From contig JAHDHC010000002.1 in NCBI GenBank assembly GCA_020631485.1, positions 48,741 to 112,740 on the forward strand: a stretch of DNA of 64,000 nt, read 5' to 3'. Under the pieces are notes generated by a model. It did not search any database. It worked only from the letters and a program-made list of their open reading frames with translations, and had not been told where the DNA came from. This DNA is from Candidatus Altimarinota bacterium (lineage in GTDB: Bacteria > Patescibacteriota > Gracilibacteria > BD1-5 > UBA6164). Position 1 is the stretch's first letter; each line of letters starts with the position of its first letter. The position numbers and the translations under genes were made by a program. This document shows positions 21,689 to 32,332 of the stretch, piece after piece.

Positions 21689-22804
21689 ATGAATGACTTC
21701 AAGAGGTTAAAGTCCTCTATAAAAATTAGTAGTGTGATTTCATGAGAAGGTTATGAGATTCAAAAAGAAAGTTCTTATCAATACAAAATGAAATGCTTTC
21801 ATCATGATGATAATAATCCCTCCCTCATAATAAATGATACTAAATGAATTTTTAGATGTTTTGTATGTAACTGAATATGAGGAGATGTCTTTGATTTCCT
21901 CTCTCTAGTTCGTCCAGATATTCAGAAATGAAAAGAACAGATTAATTATATTGAGAAAAAGTATTTTGGAAAAAATGTCCCTGATATTACTTATTTAGAA
22001 CCAGAGAAACAAGAAAATTATCAAAGTGATGAAGACTTCCAAAATATTATGAAATATATCGCTCTATATTGGAGTAAGAAGCTTCCAAAAGAAATTTTGG
22101 ATACTTACCTCACAAGTAGTAAAAGTATCTCTTATAGGCTCTATAATTGAGAAATAATGAAGATGCAATGATATTGCCTGAGTAGAGAGATTATAGATGA
22201 GTTTATGATAGGATTTTCTCCAAATAATTCAGAATTATACAAAGAATTACAAAAGAGATATCCTCAAGAACTTATAAATAAAACTCAACTCTTTGATAGC
22301 AGATGACTTCCAAAATTTAGAGGTCGTATTACACTTCCATATATCGTAGATAGAAAAGTGGTTTGCTTTACTTCGAGACAGACAGAATTCACCCCATGTA
22401 CTCAGTATGACACGGCAAAATATATTCATCAAAAAATAGACAATATACATCTATACAACCAAGACGATATACAAAGCTCCTGTGTATTTATCATGGAATG
22501 ATATTTTGACTGACTAGCTCTCAAGAATATATGATATAACTCTATATCTCTTTGAGGCTTTGGAAGAAGTAAATTAGAAAGACATTATAACACTCTCCAA
22601 AAAGCTACTCTTGTCTATGTATGCTTTGATAACGATGAGGCATGAAATAAACATGCTCAAATACTCCATAAAGAGTTACGAGAAAAATGAATCAATACTC
22701 ATATCGTAGAACTTCCTCGAGAAGCATGCCAGAAAAGTATTGATACAAACGAGTACCTAGGAACTCACTCAAAGGAAGACTTCAATAGTCTTCTTTCTTT
22801 TTAA
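21689..22804 (+). CDS. DnaG-type DNA primase of the element
   Basis: 371 aa. The N-terminal zinc-ribbon reads MKCFHHDDNNPSLIIND... IFRCFVCNGIGGDVFDFL (C-H-C-C, CHC2 type). The Toprim part has the acidic motifs FIMEGYFDGLALKN and LVYVCFDNDEAGNKHA. It is much shorter than chromosomal DnaG and lacks the helicase-interaction domain, as in mobile-element primases. It would make primers for replication of the excised circular form. Gly codons at the Toprim EGYFDG are TGA. Confidence 0.85.
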
Positions 22805-22844
22805 GTCGTGGATTAATTAACCTCGGCTACTTTATTTAAAAAGT

Positions 22845-22856
22845 ACTAGCGCTAGT
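22845..22856. promoter_or_regulatory. 12-bp perfect palindrome, candidate operator
   Basis: ACTAGCGCTAGT, 20 bp before the small gene that leads into the XRE regulator and recombinase. A dimer of the XRE-type protein could bind it; inference only. Confidence 0.4.
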
Positions 22857-22875
22857 CATAATTAATGAAATTAAT

Positions 22876-23028
22876 ATGACACATTATGATTATAAAGAAG
22901 AACTAAAATGCTTAGAGAAATATGACGTAAGCATTGATGAAAAAATAAAGTTTATTGAGAATCTTTATAGATTAGCAAATATGAACTTTAACAATTTTGT
23001 AGAAAATAATTGACAAATAATATATTAA
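22876..23028 (+). CDS. small acidic protein, 50 aa
   Basis: Starts MTHYDYKEELKCLEKYDVSI and ends VENNGQIIY; helical and charged. It lies between the primase and XRE genes in the same direction. No family recognised; coding is supported by position and a clean frame, with one TGA as Gly near the end. Confidence 0.5.
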
Positions 23029-23071
23029 AATAATATAAAAATATATTATAGTTTAATAATTATACATTTCT

Positions 23072-23275
23072 ATGAAGGTTGAAATTAATTTGTGGGAGTT
23101 AATGTGACAAAGCAAAATGACAGCTATAAGGCTTTCTAAAGTAACTTGATTAACTCCTGTACAAATTTCTCATATCAAAAATGGGAAGACTACAAAAATA
23201 GGCTTAGATACAATGGCAAAGCTCTTAGAAGCTTTTGAATGTACGCCTAATGAATTATTAAAAATAACAAAGTAA
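23072..23275 (+). CDS. XRE/Cro-CI family HTH regulator
   Basis: 67 aa: MKVEINLWELMGQSKMTAIR, then LSKVTGLTPVQISHIKNGKT and LDTMAKLLEAFECTPNELL, a complete HTH_3 domain and nothing else. Such proteins control integration or copy genes of elements. It ends 4 nt before the recombinase start, so the two are co-translated and it likely regulates the recombinase. Confidence 0.85.
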
Positions 23276-23279
23276 GAAT

Positions 23280-25025
23280 ATGAAAAAGAACGCAATAATA
23301 TATTGTAGAGTTTCAACATCTAAACAATCAAAGAATGGTGAAAGTTTACAGGTACAAGAAACAGAGTGTAGAGAGTTTTGTAAAAGAAATGATTATCAAG
23401 TAATTTGAAGCTTTTCAGAGCAATTTACAGGAACAAAAGACCAAAGACCTAAGATACAAGAGGCTTTAGAATTTGTAAAAAATTCAGAATTGAAAATAGA
23501 CTATATAATAGTATTAAAAATAGATAGAGTAAGTAGATGAGGAATAGAAATACATAACAGCTTTAAAAAACAATTTAGTGATTTATGAGTAACTTTAAAA
23601 GATGTTCACGGAATGATTTGAGAAAATGAAAATGTTGTAAAAGTAGAATGAATTGATACAGATAAATACAGTTGGGCAAAAAACAATACGAAAGGAATAA
23701 CAGAAAACATAACTGTTATGATGTCTGAAACTGAGAGAAATACGATACTTCAAAGAATGTTATGACAAGCAATTAAAAACAATAAGAGATGATACAAAGT
23801 GAGAAATTCTGACTATTGATTTAGACTTAAAAAAATTTGAACTCCCTATTGAAGAAAAACTATTCAAGAGGAAAACATCGAAGAAAGTATTTATATAAAG
23901 AAAATGTTCGAGCTGAAAGCAAGATGAGATTTAAGTGATAAAGAAATAGTAAAAGAGATAAACTTGATGGGCTTTAAATCAAGAACAAGGGATAAATGGA
24001 ATGATGATAAAACTGAAGTAATAGGAATAATGGGATGAAAGAAACTGAGCCCTGAGCAAATGCAGAGATATATTAAAAAACCTACTTATGCCTGAGTTAT
24101 ATGTGAGCAATGGACTTGAAATAAACCTATCAAAGCTCCTTATGATGGACTCGTGAGTATAGACTTATGGAATAAAGCTAATAGATGAAAGTATAAGATA
24201 AGTATGGTTGATAATGAAACCATTGAGATAGATTATTATAAATGAGATACAAAGCTTGAAGAAGCTCCAATAATTCAGAAACCTAAAAACTATAATCCTG
24301 ATTATATGTTTTGAAAAGTGTTACAGTGTCCTGAATGTGGATGACATATGACAGCTGAAAAGTCGAGGTCTAAAAGTTGAAAACATCATCATTATTATAG
24401 TTGTAGATGAAAAAAATGAGCAAAACACAAAAATTATTATCTCAGAAGAGATGAAGCCAATAGTGAGATTATAAATACATTCTCTAAAGTTACCTTTGAT
24501 AAAGAAGCTTTAAAACTCATAGATGTTATTTCAACCAATATATATAATGATAGAAAAGATGAGCATATTGAAAAGTCTCATCTCATAAGCAAAAATATAA
24601 CAGCACTAAAAACAAAGCAATCTACTATTACAAGTAATATAAGCAACTTACTTCAATACCCTGATTTACTTGAAGCTCAAAATCAGGAGTTACAAGAGAT
24701 AAAAGCTGATATTAAGAAGCTTGAAAAGGAACAAAAAGAAAAGTGAGAAAGGTTTTGATTAGAGAGATTTAAAAATGCTTCTAATAAAATTCTCGAACAC
24801 CTTGATAAGTTAGTTCTACAAAAGGAAAACCCTGAGGTTATACAGCTTGCTTTTGATATAGTATTTGGTGGAAAGGTAGAATATGAAAGTATTCTATCTC
24901 GAACACCTATCATACACGACCTTTTGGCTTTACAATCAAAAAAAGAATTCCAAGATAATTGAAATTCTCATTTAAATCGCAAATGGTGGGTCATCCGGGG
25001 CTCGAACCCAGGACCTTCTCCTTAA
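23280..25025 (+). CDS. large serine recombinase (integrase of the element)
   Basis: 581 aa. The resolvase domain begins IIYCRVSTSKQSKNGES with catalytic Ser12 and IDRVSRGG. The recombinase domain follows, then a zinc ribbon starting at Cys350-Cys353 (CPECGGHM) and a coiled coil (LEAQNQELQEIKADIKKLEK) before the end, the standard plan of large serine integrases. About thirty Gly codons are TGA. The frame crosses the att site: after EFQDN it reads GNSHLNRKWWVIRGSNPGPS-P and stops at TAA inside the tRNA-Lys gene (antisense). In the circular form the tail would instead come from the left end and run about 29 residues past the core before TAG. Confidence 0.92.
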
Positions 25026-25059
25026 AAGGGAGCTGCTCTACCAACTGAGCTAATAACCC
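24984..25059 (-). tRNA. tRNA-Lys (anticodon UUU), integration target
   Basis: 76 nt with encoded CCA. Acceptor GGGTTAT / ATGACCC, D arm GCTC...GAGC, anticodon stem CTCCC / GGGAG with loop CTTTTAA (anticodon TTT), T arm CTGGG-TTCGAGC-CCCGG. The 3' 20 nt are the att core of the element, and the recombinase CDS enters it from the other strand. Confidence 0.95.
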
Positions 25060-25083
25060 GAAGCTTATATTTTGTCATCTCCT

Positions 25084-25117
25084 TTTTTAAAAAGGGAGTA
25101 CCCGCAGGGTGAGGGAT
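25084..25117. repeat. dispersed palindromic repeat, intergenic copy
   Basis: Part of a family with the core TCCC...TTT-AAA...GGGA followed by a G-rich GGGTGAGGG arm. Related copies lie inside two glycosyltransferase genes and in other gaps (see 25357, 25724, 33832, 37391, 45520, 62164). Confidence 0.5.
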
Positions 25118-25165
25118 TTAAAGCACAGGAATTGTATAAAGAAAAAACGAAATATCAAACTTTTT

Positions 25166-26368
25166 TTATACTTTTTTATTATACAATTTATCAGATATAA
25201 AGTCAACTATTTGCTGTTTGAAAACTGATTGGTCAAATTGCATCGCATGTTGTTTGATAGCCTCAAAATCAAATTCCATTGTTTCAAATTTTTCTATCGC
25301 TTTATTCAGACTTTCAACAGTCTGTTCTTCAAAAAATAATCATGTTGCAAGTCTTTCTCCCTTCCCTTTGAAAGGAAGGGCTGGGGATGGATTAGAAAAA
25401 TCAGCAATAACCGTTTCAAGTGCTCATCACTTCCCATATGCGATTACTGGTGTTCACACTAATTGTGCTTCGATTGGTACTAATCAAAAATCCTCTTCTG
25501 GTGGAAATACAAAACATTTTGCACGAGCATATAAGTCTACAATTTCATTGCGAGATAATTGCATTTTCCATTCAATATTATCACATGAAATACTCTTAAG
25601 CTTTTTATAAAGTGCATTTGGAGTATTTGTAGCAATGATTAATTTTTTTCAATTTTTATTAAACGTCTCAACTAATAACTCAAATTTTTTGTATGGTATG
25701 CATCTTCCAACAGCGAGATAAAAATCTCCCCTCTCCTTTAAGGATAGGGGTTGAGGGTGAGGTCATAAAAATTCTGCTGTATTAAGACAGGGATATATCA
25801 CTTCTGATTCACGATTATAGTATTTTTTTATCCTTGCAGCTGTGTTATGGGAATTTGCGATAAAATAATCCGGACGTTGCGCAGCAGCGTAATCCCACTT
25901 TCTCAGGCTGTCAATCAATTTTGGCATCAGCCATTTTCAGAGAGGATTGAGTATCCCAAACTCCATCATATTGAGATACTCGTCATAATGACTCCAAAAA
26001 TAGCGAGTAGGAGTATGACAATAAGAGATCTGGAGACAATCAGGTTTCGTGATCACTCCTTTACTCTCTGCAGAAGTGGAACTGATCACAACATCATACT
26101 TACTCAAATCAAAGCTTTCAAATGCTTGTGGACGAAGTAAAAGTGCGAGTTTATGTGATCTATTAAAAAACGGGATTTTTTGGATGAAACTCGTATATAC
26201 CTTTCTTCCCTCAAAAACTGGATTATCTTCTTGAAAAAAAACACTGCTATAAATATCAGCCTCTGGAAAGATCTCTAGAAGTTGCGAGAGTACTAACTCA
26301 GCACCACCCCAATCCTTGATCCAATCACATACAATTGCGATTTTTTTGTCTTGTATCTTTTTAGTCAT
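25166..26368 (-). CDS. GT4-family glycosyltransferase (copy 1) with palindromic inserts
   Basis: 400 aa, GT-B fold. The N-terminal domain has KIAIVCDWIKDWGGAELVLS and SYCHTPTRYFWSHYDEYL. The donor domain has FYLAVGRCIPYKKFELLVE, FGLVPIEAQLVGTPVIAYGKG and ALETV. This is the group that adds sugars to lipid or polymer carriers. Two stretches look inserted: PHPQPLSLKERGD just before FYLAVGR, and FSNPSPALPFKGKGERL just after the donor-binding segment; both are translations of the dispersed palindromic repeat. The start overlaps the upstream superoxide-reductase gene by 8 nt. Confidence 0.88.
25357..25390. repeat. palindromic repeat inside glycosyltransferase copy 1 (C-terminal site)
   Basis: CTTCCCTTT-GAAAGGAAGGG palindrome followed by CTGGGGATGG, in frame within the gene, coding PSPALPFKGKGER on the minus strand. 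Confidence 0.6.
25724..25763. repeat. palindromic repeat inside glycosyltransferase copy 1 (linker site)
   Basis: TCCCCTCTCCTTTAAGGATA then GGGGTTGAGGGTGAGG, in frame, coding PHPQPLSLKERG at the linker between the two Rossmann domains. Confidence 0.6.
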
Positions 26369-26828
26369 GATTGATTTTTCTAGCCCAAATACCATGCATG
26401 CTACAGTTGATTCGTATTTCTCATATTTCTTCAAAATCGACATCAAAGGTCACAATAGCTTCTTCTGTCGGGAGGAGTATTTGCTCTTCTATGATATCTT
26501 CATATTCATCATAAATAGTTATAGAGCTTATAAAATGATCATCATTTGTATCATGTGCTTTTTCTCATACCTGTATCTTGACCCAGTCTTCTTCTTTGTC
26601 TATGATGATTGGGAAATGCTCAGACTCCAGTGCCGTTAAGTCATCATAGTCAAGAGGATAGTTGATCTCTTCTTCAAGCTCTGTAAAATACTCTTTTTCA
26701 CCACTACATCCAGGACAAAAAAATCATTCTCCAAGCTCCTCAAAAAGTGTCCCAGCTTCAAGTCCCAAAGATGGTTCTCCCATGGATTCATCATATGTAT
26801 ACATACAACTCGAACAGGCAAATTTCAT
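26361..26828 (-). CDS. rubredoxin-like/superoxide reductase (desulfoferrodoxin-type) protein
   Basis: 155 aa. The N-terminus has a rubredoxin-type metal site (FACSSCMYTYDE ... FFCPGCSGEKEYF). The C-terminal part resembles superoxide reductase: EHFPIII, HFISSITIYDE and INCSMHGIWA, giving the His/Cys ligands of the catalytic iron. Such enzymes reduce superoxide to peroxide without making oxygen, typical of anaerobes. It overlaps the glycosyltransferase start by 8 nt. Confidence 0.8.
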
Positions 26829-26951
26829 AAAGAAAATTTAAAAAATCTTATTTTTTTATATAATAAAGGAAATTAGAAAAAAACAAACTTCATTCTCCAG
26901 TTTCAGAGAACATGAATTATGCGTATCTAAAAAAATCACTAATAATAGTTT

Positions 26952-27755
26952 ATGAAAATATTTTGAATCGATATTTATGAAGGAAATTACACTCAATTTT
27001 TTGGAAAAATAACACAACTCACAGAGCAAAACAGAGTCTTTACCCCCAACCCAGAAATCTTGCTAAAAACTCTCTCTGATGAGGAATTTAAAAACATGCT
27101 TAAAAAAGCAGATATACTTGTAGCTGATGGTATAGGACTCTATCTCGCCTATCAGATAATCGAAGAAAAAAATAAAGCTTTAAAAATACTCAAACTCCCA
27201 TACTTTATCTATAGAATAGTATTTGATATAAAAAATCTATATGCAAAATATTGAGAAAAAGTATGTGGAAGTGATCTCACTAGAGATCTTCTCACTTATG
27301 CCCAAGAACATTCTATAACTATCACAATACTCGATCCCTATTTCCCGAAAGATAGAGCGAAGTGTAAAGCTCAAGACTCTTTTACAACTGATCTTCAAAA
27401 AGTCTTTCCTAAGCTGAAGTTTGATTTTTATATCTACAAAGAAACTGAAAAACAAAATATCCTAGACCAGATCCGTAGCTCAGACAGCTCTATGCTCTTT
27501 TCAACCCTTGGGATGAAAGCTCAGGAACAATCAGTCATTGAGGTCATGGAAGCTTGTCCAAACATCAAACTTTGACTCTGAGTTTGATCGAGTTTTGACT
27601 ACTTTACTGGTTTTCAAAAAAGAGCTCCAAAGCTCATGAGGAATCTCTGAATAGAGTGGCTCTACAGGATCATTACCTGACCCCAAAAACTCAAAAGGAT
27701 CAAAAGACTCTGGAATGCAATCTTTGTATTTACCTGGGAAGTTTATAAAAGATAA
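26952..27755 (+). CDS. WecG/TagA/CpsF-family glycosyltransferase
   Basis: 267 aa. Typical elements are FTPNPEILLKTL, a DILVADGIGLYLAYQI segment, LGVGSSFDYFTG and the C-terminal QKRAPKLMRNLGIEWLYRII, the WecG/TagA signature. These enzymes add N-acetylmannosamine-type sugars to lipid-linked acceptors. Many family positions Gly are TGA (GLGVG). It is followed 3 nt later by a membrane protein gene. Confidence 0.9.
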
Positions 27756-27758
27756 TAT

Positions 27759-28304
27759 ATGGGAGAATCACACATACACAGACTTATCAAAAAAATTTTT
27801 CTCAGAGCGATATCTTATCAGTTTATTATTCCCTTTTTTTTACTCATTGGATCAACTATTATTGTAAGTATTTTTTCAATATTGCAGATTTTATGAATCA
27901 CAGAAGATATGTTTACTACAACCATCGACAATATAGAAAACTCTCTCTGAGTAAATTTACAAGATACTGAGATATCATATAGTTTCAAGTGAAATATCTG
28001 AGTCACTTTTTTTGCAATTCTTATATGTATAATAGTATGAATATTTGATTGCATCATCTATTTATTACGAAGGATTACATGATTTTCATATACATTTGAT
28101 AAATCAGTTATTGGGAAATACTTAATCTGGCTCAGTGTCATTTTTCTGTCCGTACAGATTCCATATCTTACGCAAATCAGCCTCTGAGAAAATATATGAA
28201 TTGCATGAATTTTTTGAATTGTCTTTTCTCTCTGTATTGCATGACTCATCACATTCTATTCCTACAAGATAAGTATATATTTACGTGATCTTTCTAAAAA
28301 ATAA
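27759..28304 (+). CDS. membrane protein, 181 aa
   Basis: About four membrane segments (FIIPFFLLIGSTIIVSIFSI, GVTFFAILICIIVGIFDCII, YLIWLSVIFLSVQIPYLTQI, GIAGIFGIVFSLCIAGLITF) and a polar loop after the first. No family is recognised. It follows the WecG-type gene in the same operon, so a part in envelope polymer export or assembly is possible. Confidence 0.65.
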
Positions 28305-28402
28305 ATCGAATATTCTCCTATCAAATTCAGAGAAAAAAACTACATTTGCAAATACTTGTTTCTTTATTATAAAGGACAATATAACAAATAACTCACAGTA
28401 TA

Positions 28403-30082
28403 ATGAACCCAGAAAATACGTGGAGATTAAGAATAAGTAAGTCACTCTGAACACATATAGAAATAGATGAAGAAATAACAAAAACTATACAAATGTGTGA
28501 AAGTCTCTTTTGAAAATGTGCTATATCTTGCATGTTAGAAGAAGAAAAGATCAGTTTTACCCTGAGAAGGAAAATCATACAAGAAATACATACAGTATGT
28601 TGATGAGCAAAAAATGCTCTAAGTTTAAAACAGGCTCTGAGAGATTCAGATACTCTTTGAAATGAAGAATTTCTCTCTCAGCTTGGTTCAAATACTTTGG
28701 TATGACATTTGATTGAAAAAGGGATTCAGCTCGATCAAATATTAAAAAGAATTACGCAAGTTGATGATATACCTGTACAAGCCGTTGAAGCTGTTTTAGC
28801 AAAGGTCCCAGACGAGTATAATGCAACTGTATGAACTCTTAAGGGAGAAGATTGAAAAATCATTATACATCCACTTGTACTGGAGACATTTCGTAAACAC
28901 TTATGAGAATATTTTTCTGTTGAAGATAATATAAAAAGCACTCTTGACTATCAAAAATGAGATGGAAGACCCGACTTTATACGTGCTATGCAGATGCTCA
29001 TGAATGGAGAAGAAGAACTTTATGATTGGGGAAAACCGAGATGAACAGCGTCTCAGCTATACTTTATCCCAGGATGATGAGGATGACTTACACTATTTAA
29101 AAATATTTTTCTTGACCAAGGTACTCCAGTTCTCGCAGCAGCTGATAGGTGGCCAAACATTGACGGATCTTTTTCAGAGAAGACTCGTCTTCCCATTACT
29201 AACACTAACTTTTTTGATTCTCAATGAAATCTCCAAACTGATAATCTAGAATCAAAACTTGAGGTCTTTCGTCAAGAGTGAATTAAAAAAATCTGAATCT
29301 ATCTCAATCATCCGAATAATCCAACAGGAAAATATCTCAATCAACAAGATATAGATAAGGTCAATGCATGCCTTAAAAAATTCCCAGATATTGAAATCAA
29401 TATTGTCATCGATGATCCCTATGGTGCGTATGCACTCAAAGAAAACCTAAAGGTAAAAAAGCCTCTCTCGTATATGATAGATACTCCAGAGCATGTAACT
29501 ATTATGGATCTTGGGAGTCATGGGACTAAAGAGGCTGGAGTGTATGGGCTGAGAAGTGCAGCTATGAGAATAATAGCACAAAAAGATCGTATTCCATGAC
29601 TACAAGATCGTATATCTGATGCAATACGCAGGAATTTTTCTATGTCTCCCAGTATTCCTCAACTCATAGCTATAAAAGCTATACTTTGAAGTTTTGATAC
29701 TCAAGACTTGAGTGACGAACAATTACAAAAATGAGTAGAGAAATATCTTATTGCGAGGCAAGAAATGAGCAAATACGTACTCATACAAATGCAGCAAATG
29801 AAGACAGCATTTTACAAATCAGGAATCACAGAGATTGAACCTCTTATTGTGAAGCAAAATGGTGTAGATGGATTCTTTTTGACTTTTAAACTGAGTAACA
29901 TATGAGAGAAACAATGACTATGTTTTGAAGATCTCAGAAAAAAATGTATACATGCTGAGGAAGAAAAAATATCTTTTGCGGTATTTGAAAATAATATTTC
30001 TTGAGAGCAATTGATGCGAGTAACACTCATCGCATGAGATGCAAATGAGTATTTCAGGAGGATGAAAACACATATTGAATAA
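28403..30082 (+). CDS. PLP-dependent aminotransferase, class I/II, with N-terminal extension
   Basis: 559 aa, longer than the usual ~400. The fold-type I core begins near residue 165. It has LYFIPGGGGGL, NHPNNPTGKYL, VIDDPYGAYAL and the Lys motif MDLGSHGTKEAGVYGLR (candidate PLP-binding Lys), with a later IRRNFSMSP segment. The N-terminal ~160 residues are helical and of unknown role. Next to tyrA and pheA it likely transaminates phenylpyruvate and hydroxyphenylpyruvate to Phe and Tyr; that substrate is inferred from context. Five consecutive Gly at the cofactor loop mix TGA and GG codons. Confidence 0.82.
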
Positions 30083-30096
30083 CATAATAAACCATA

Positions 30097-31152
30097 ATGA
30101 AACAACAAATCCTCATACTCTGATGAACTGATTGATTCTGAAAATGGTGAGCTCAGTATATAAAAAAACATTTTTCTCCTGAGTCAGAAATAATTGTCAC
30201 AGGACGTGATATCGAAAAGTGAAAGAGCGTAGCAAACTCATTGTGAATCACATTTTGTAGTGACAATGAAGCATATATAGGGAGCGCTGATATAGTTATA
30301 TTTTCTGTTCCGATAGCATTTATGCAAGAGAGTATCAAGCAGCTTGCTCCAAAGATAAAAAAGCAAGCAATAGTTTTAGATGTATGCTCAGTAAAACAAA
30401 TGCCTTCATCAGCACTCAAAAAATACTGTCCTCCAGAAACCTGTATTGTTCCGACTCACCCAATGTTTGGCCCTTATGTAAGTACCATAGCAAGCCAAAC
30501 GATTATTCTCACTCCAGAGGCACACCACAAGAAAGATCCTCGCTATCAAACTCTCAAAGACTATCTCGAAGACAATGGAGCGAGAGTCATTGAGGCAAGC
30601 CCAAAAGAGCATGATACCATGATGGCTATAGTCCAGTGATTGACGCATTTTGATCTTTTCGTAATGAGTCATTGCGTAAAACTTCTGAATATAGATGTAG
30701 CCCAGTCACTCCAATTCGTATCTCCAAACTACAAGGTCCTGCTCTCTTTTGCTGCAAGATATCTTGATCAAAATCCAAAACTCTACGCTGATATACAAAT
30801 GTATAATCCTGAAGTTGCAAAAGTACATTCTGCTTTTATAAAAAGCAGTAAGTACTATCAAAAGATAGTTGAAGCAAAAGATAAAAAAGCATTCATAAAA
30901 ACAGCTCAAGAAAGTAAAAATCACTTTTGAGGGACACTCACGAATGAAGCTCAAACCTATACAGATAAGCTTATCTATCTTATGTCCCAGCAAACAAAAT
31001 TTGCAAAAAAAAGTATTGGGAAACATATACATTTGCGTAATATCTACTCTGAAGATCATATATCTTGAATACTCGAAAGCTTTGAAAATGATATATTGCA
31101 GCTTGATAACAACACACAATATCATCTCAACGAATGGGAAATAATACAATAA
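30097..31152 (+). CDS. tyrA: prephenate dehydrogenase
   Basis: 351 aa. The NAD(P) loop is ILILGGTDGFGKWG, with five glycines encoded by TGA; under the standard code the gene would be destroyed at its cofactor site. The catalytic region contains PTHPMFGPYVST, with the His of the HPMFG motif. The C-terminal half is helical (HFDLFVMSHCVKLL...). It oxidatively decarboxylates prephenate to hydroxyphenylpyruvate. It lies 14 nt after the aminotransferase and 2 nt before pheA. Confidence 0.9.
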
Positions 31153-31154
31153 CT

Positions 31155-31967
31155 ATGAATATCTACTATCAGTGAAACCCTGGAAGCTATATGCACGCAG
31201 CTTCTCTTGCGATACAAGACAAACTCTCAGAAAAAAACTGAGAAATAGTTTGAAAAGCAGTGTTTAAAGATGTCTGGAAAGAAATAATGAACTGAGGTAT
31301 ATGAGTCCTTGCTATCGAAAACTCTTACATGTGAAGTATCCATCCAAATCTTTATGCCTTTTTAAAAAACGACTGCAAGATCATATGAGAATACTACTGA
31401 TCTATAGATCATTGTCTCTGTTCAAAAGAAACAGATATCTCACAGATCAAAACCGTTTATTCTCAAACCCCTGCGCTCGAACAGTGTTATAAATATATTC
31501 ACAAGCACAACTTTGAAACACGTGAATGTTCTGATACCGCACTCTCTGCAAAAATTGCAGCAGAAACGGATGAGGTCTGAGTAGCCTGAATATGTTCAGA
31601 GCTTGCAGCGAATATACATGGAGTAAATATCCTCGACAGAAAAATCCAAGATCAACAAAACAACACCACACGTTTTGCCGTTATTGTGAGAGATAATCTG
31701 GATCTACAATATCAAAATACATCTGGGAAGATAAGTCTCATTTTTGATGCAAAAGACATTCCTTCCAGTCTTTATCATTGCCTCTGATCCTTTGCCAAAT
31801 ACGATATCAATCTCTCCAAAATCGAAAGCCTTCCTTCCTATGCCGAGTCTTTTTCCTATCATTTCTGGGTAGATTTCTCAGGAAGCCTCCAAGATGAAAA
31901 AATCAAAAAGGCCCTTAAGGACCTAAAAGAGTATACAAGCTCTATAAAAATAGTTTGAGAATATTAA
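31155..31967 (+). CDS. pheA: prephenate dehydratase
   Basis: 270 aa: a PDT catalytic domain with AIENSYMGSIHPN and NTTRFAVI (the TRF motif), and a C-terminal ACT domain starting ISLIFDAKDIPSSLYHCL, with NLSKIESLP. It converts prephenate to phenylpyruvate; the ACT domain normally gives feedback control by Phe. No chorismate mutase domain is fused. Its stop codon overlaps the end of the convergent gene by 4 nt. Confidence 0.92.
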
Positions 31968-32332
31968 GCTGCGATTCTGGCATAAGCATTTTCAAGCACA
32001 GATATCTGAAATGGTATTTCTTGATTATGAAATACGATCTTCTTACCTCACACAGTATAAAATTCCCCTTTTACAAGCGTATCTTTTATAGCAGTAGCAC
32101 CATCTGTTACAATATAGCTATAATCACTTGGGGATCTATCTGAAAATTCTTTCTCTTCGATAGTGAGTTTTACACCATCAGATATTTCTATTGTCTCACC
32201 CAAAGCAAGATGATAGGTTTTTGCTTCTAGCCCTAAAACTCAAACTACTTGAGAGTTTGCTTCAGGATATATCATTCATTCTCATGCTGCAACGCATGAA
32301 TCTATTGGACTCTTATCTATCTCCATCATCAT
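31964..32332 (-). CDS. small protein of unknown function, 122 aa
   Basis: Starts MMMEIDKSPIDSCVAAGEGM. Beta-rich (VLGLEAKTYHLALGETIEIS, TVGGKKIVFHNQEIPFQISV). No signal peptide. It overlaps the preceding small acidic gene by 20 nt and meets pheA tail to tail with a 4-nt overlap. No family recognised. Confidence 0.6.

Larger units (their letters stand above)
12268..25003. mobile_element. integrated element(s) in the 3' end of tRNA-Lys
   Basis: The 20 bp that form the 3' end of tRNA-Lys (24984-25003) recur in direct orientation at 12268-12287, the expected footprint of integration into the tRNA 3' end. A third, degenerate copy lies at 15581-15597 at the start of a second copy of a 208-bp repeat. 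This divides the region into a left module (12288-15580: NlpC/P60-like protein and folate genes, no recombinase) and a right module (15598-24983: AAA ATPase, lipoproteins, replication genes, serine recombinase). Genes throughout use TGA for Gly, so the element belongs to the recoded lineage. Whether the two modules move together is unknown. Confidence 0.75.
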
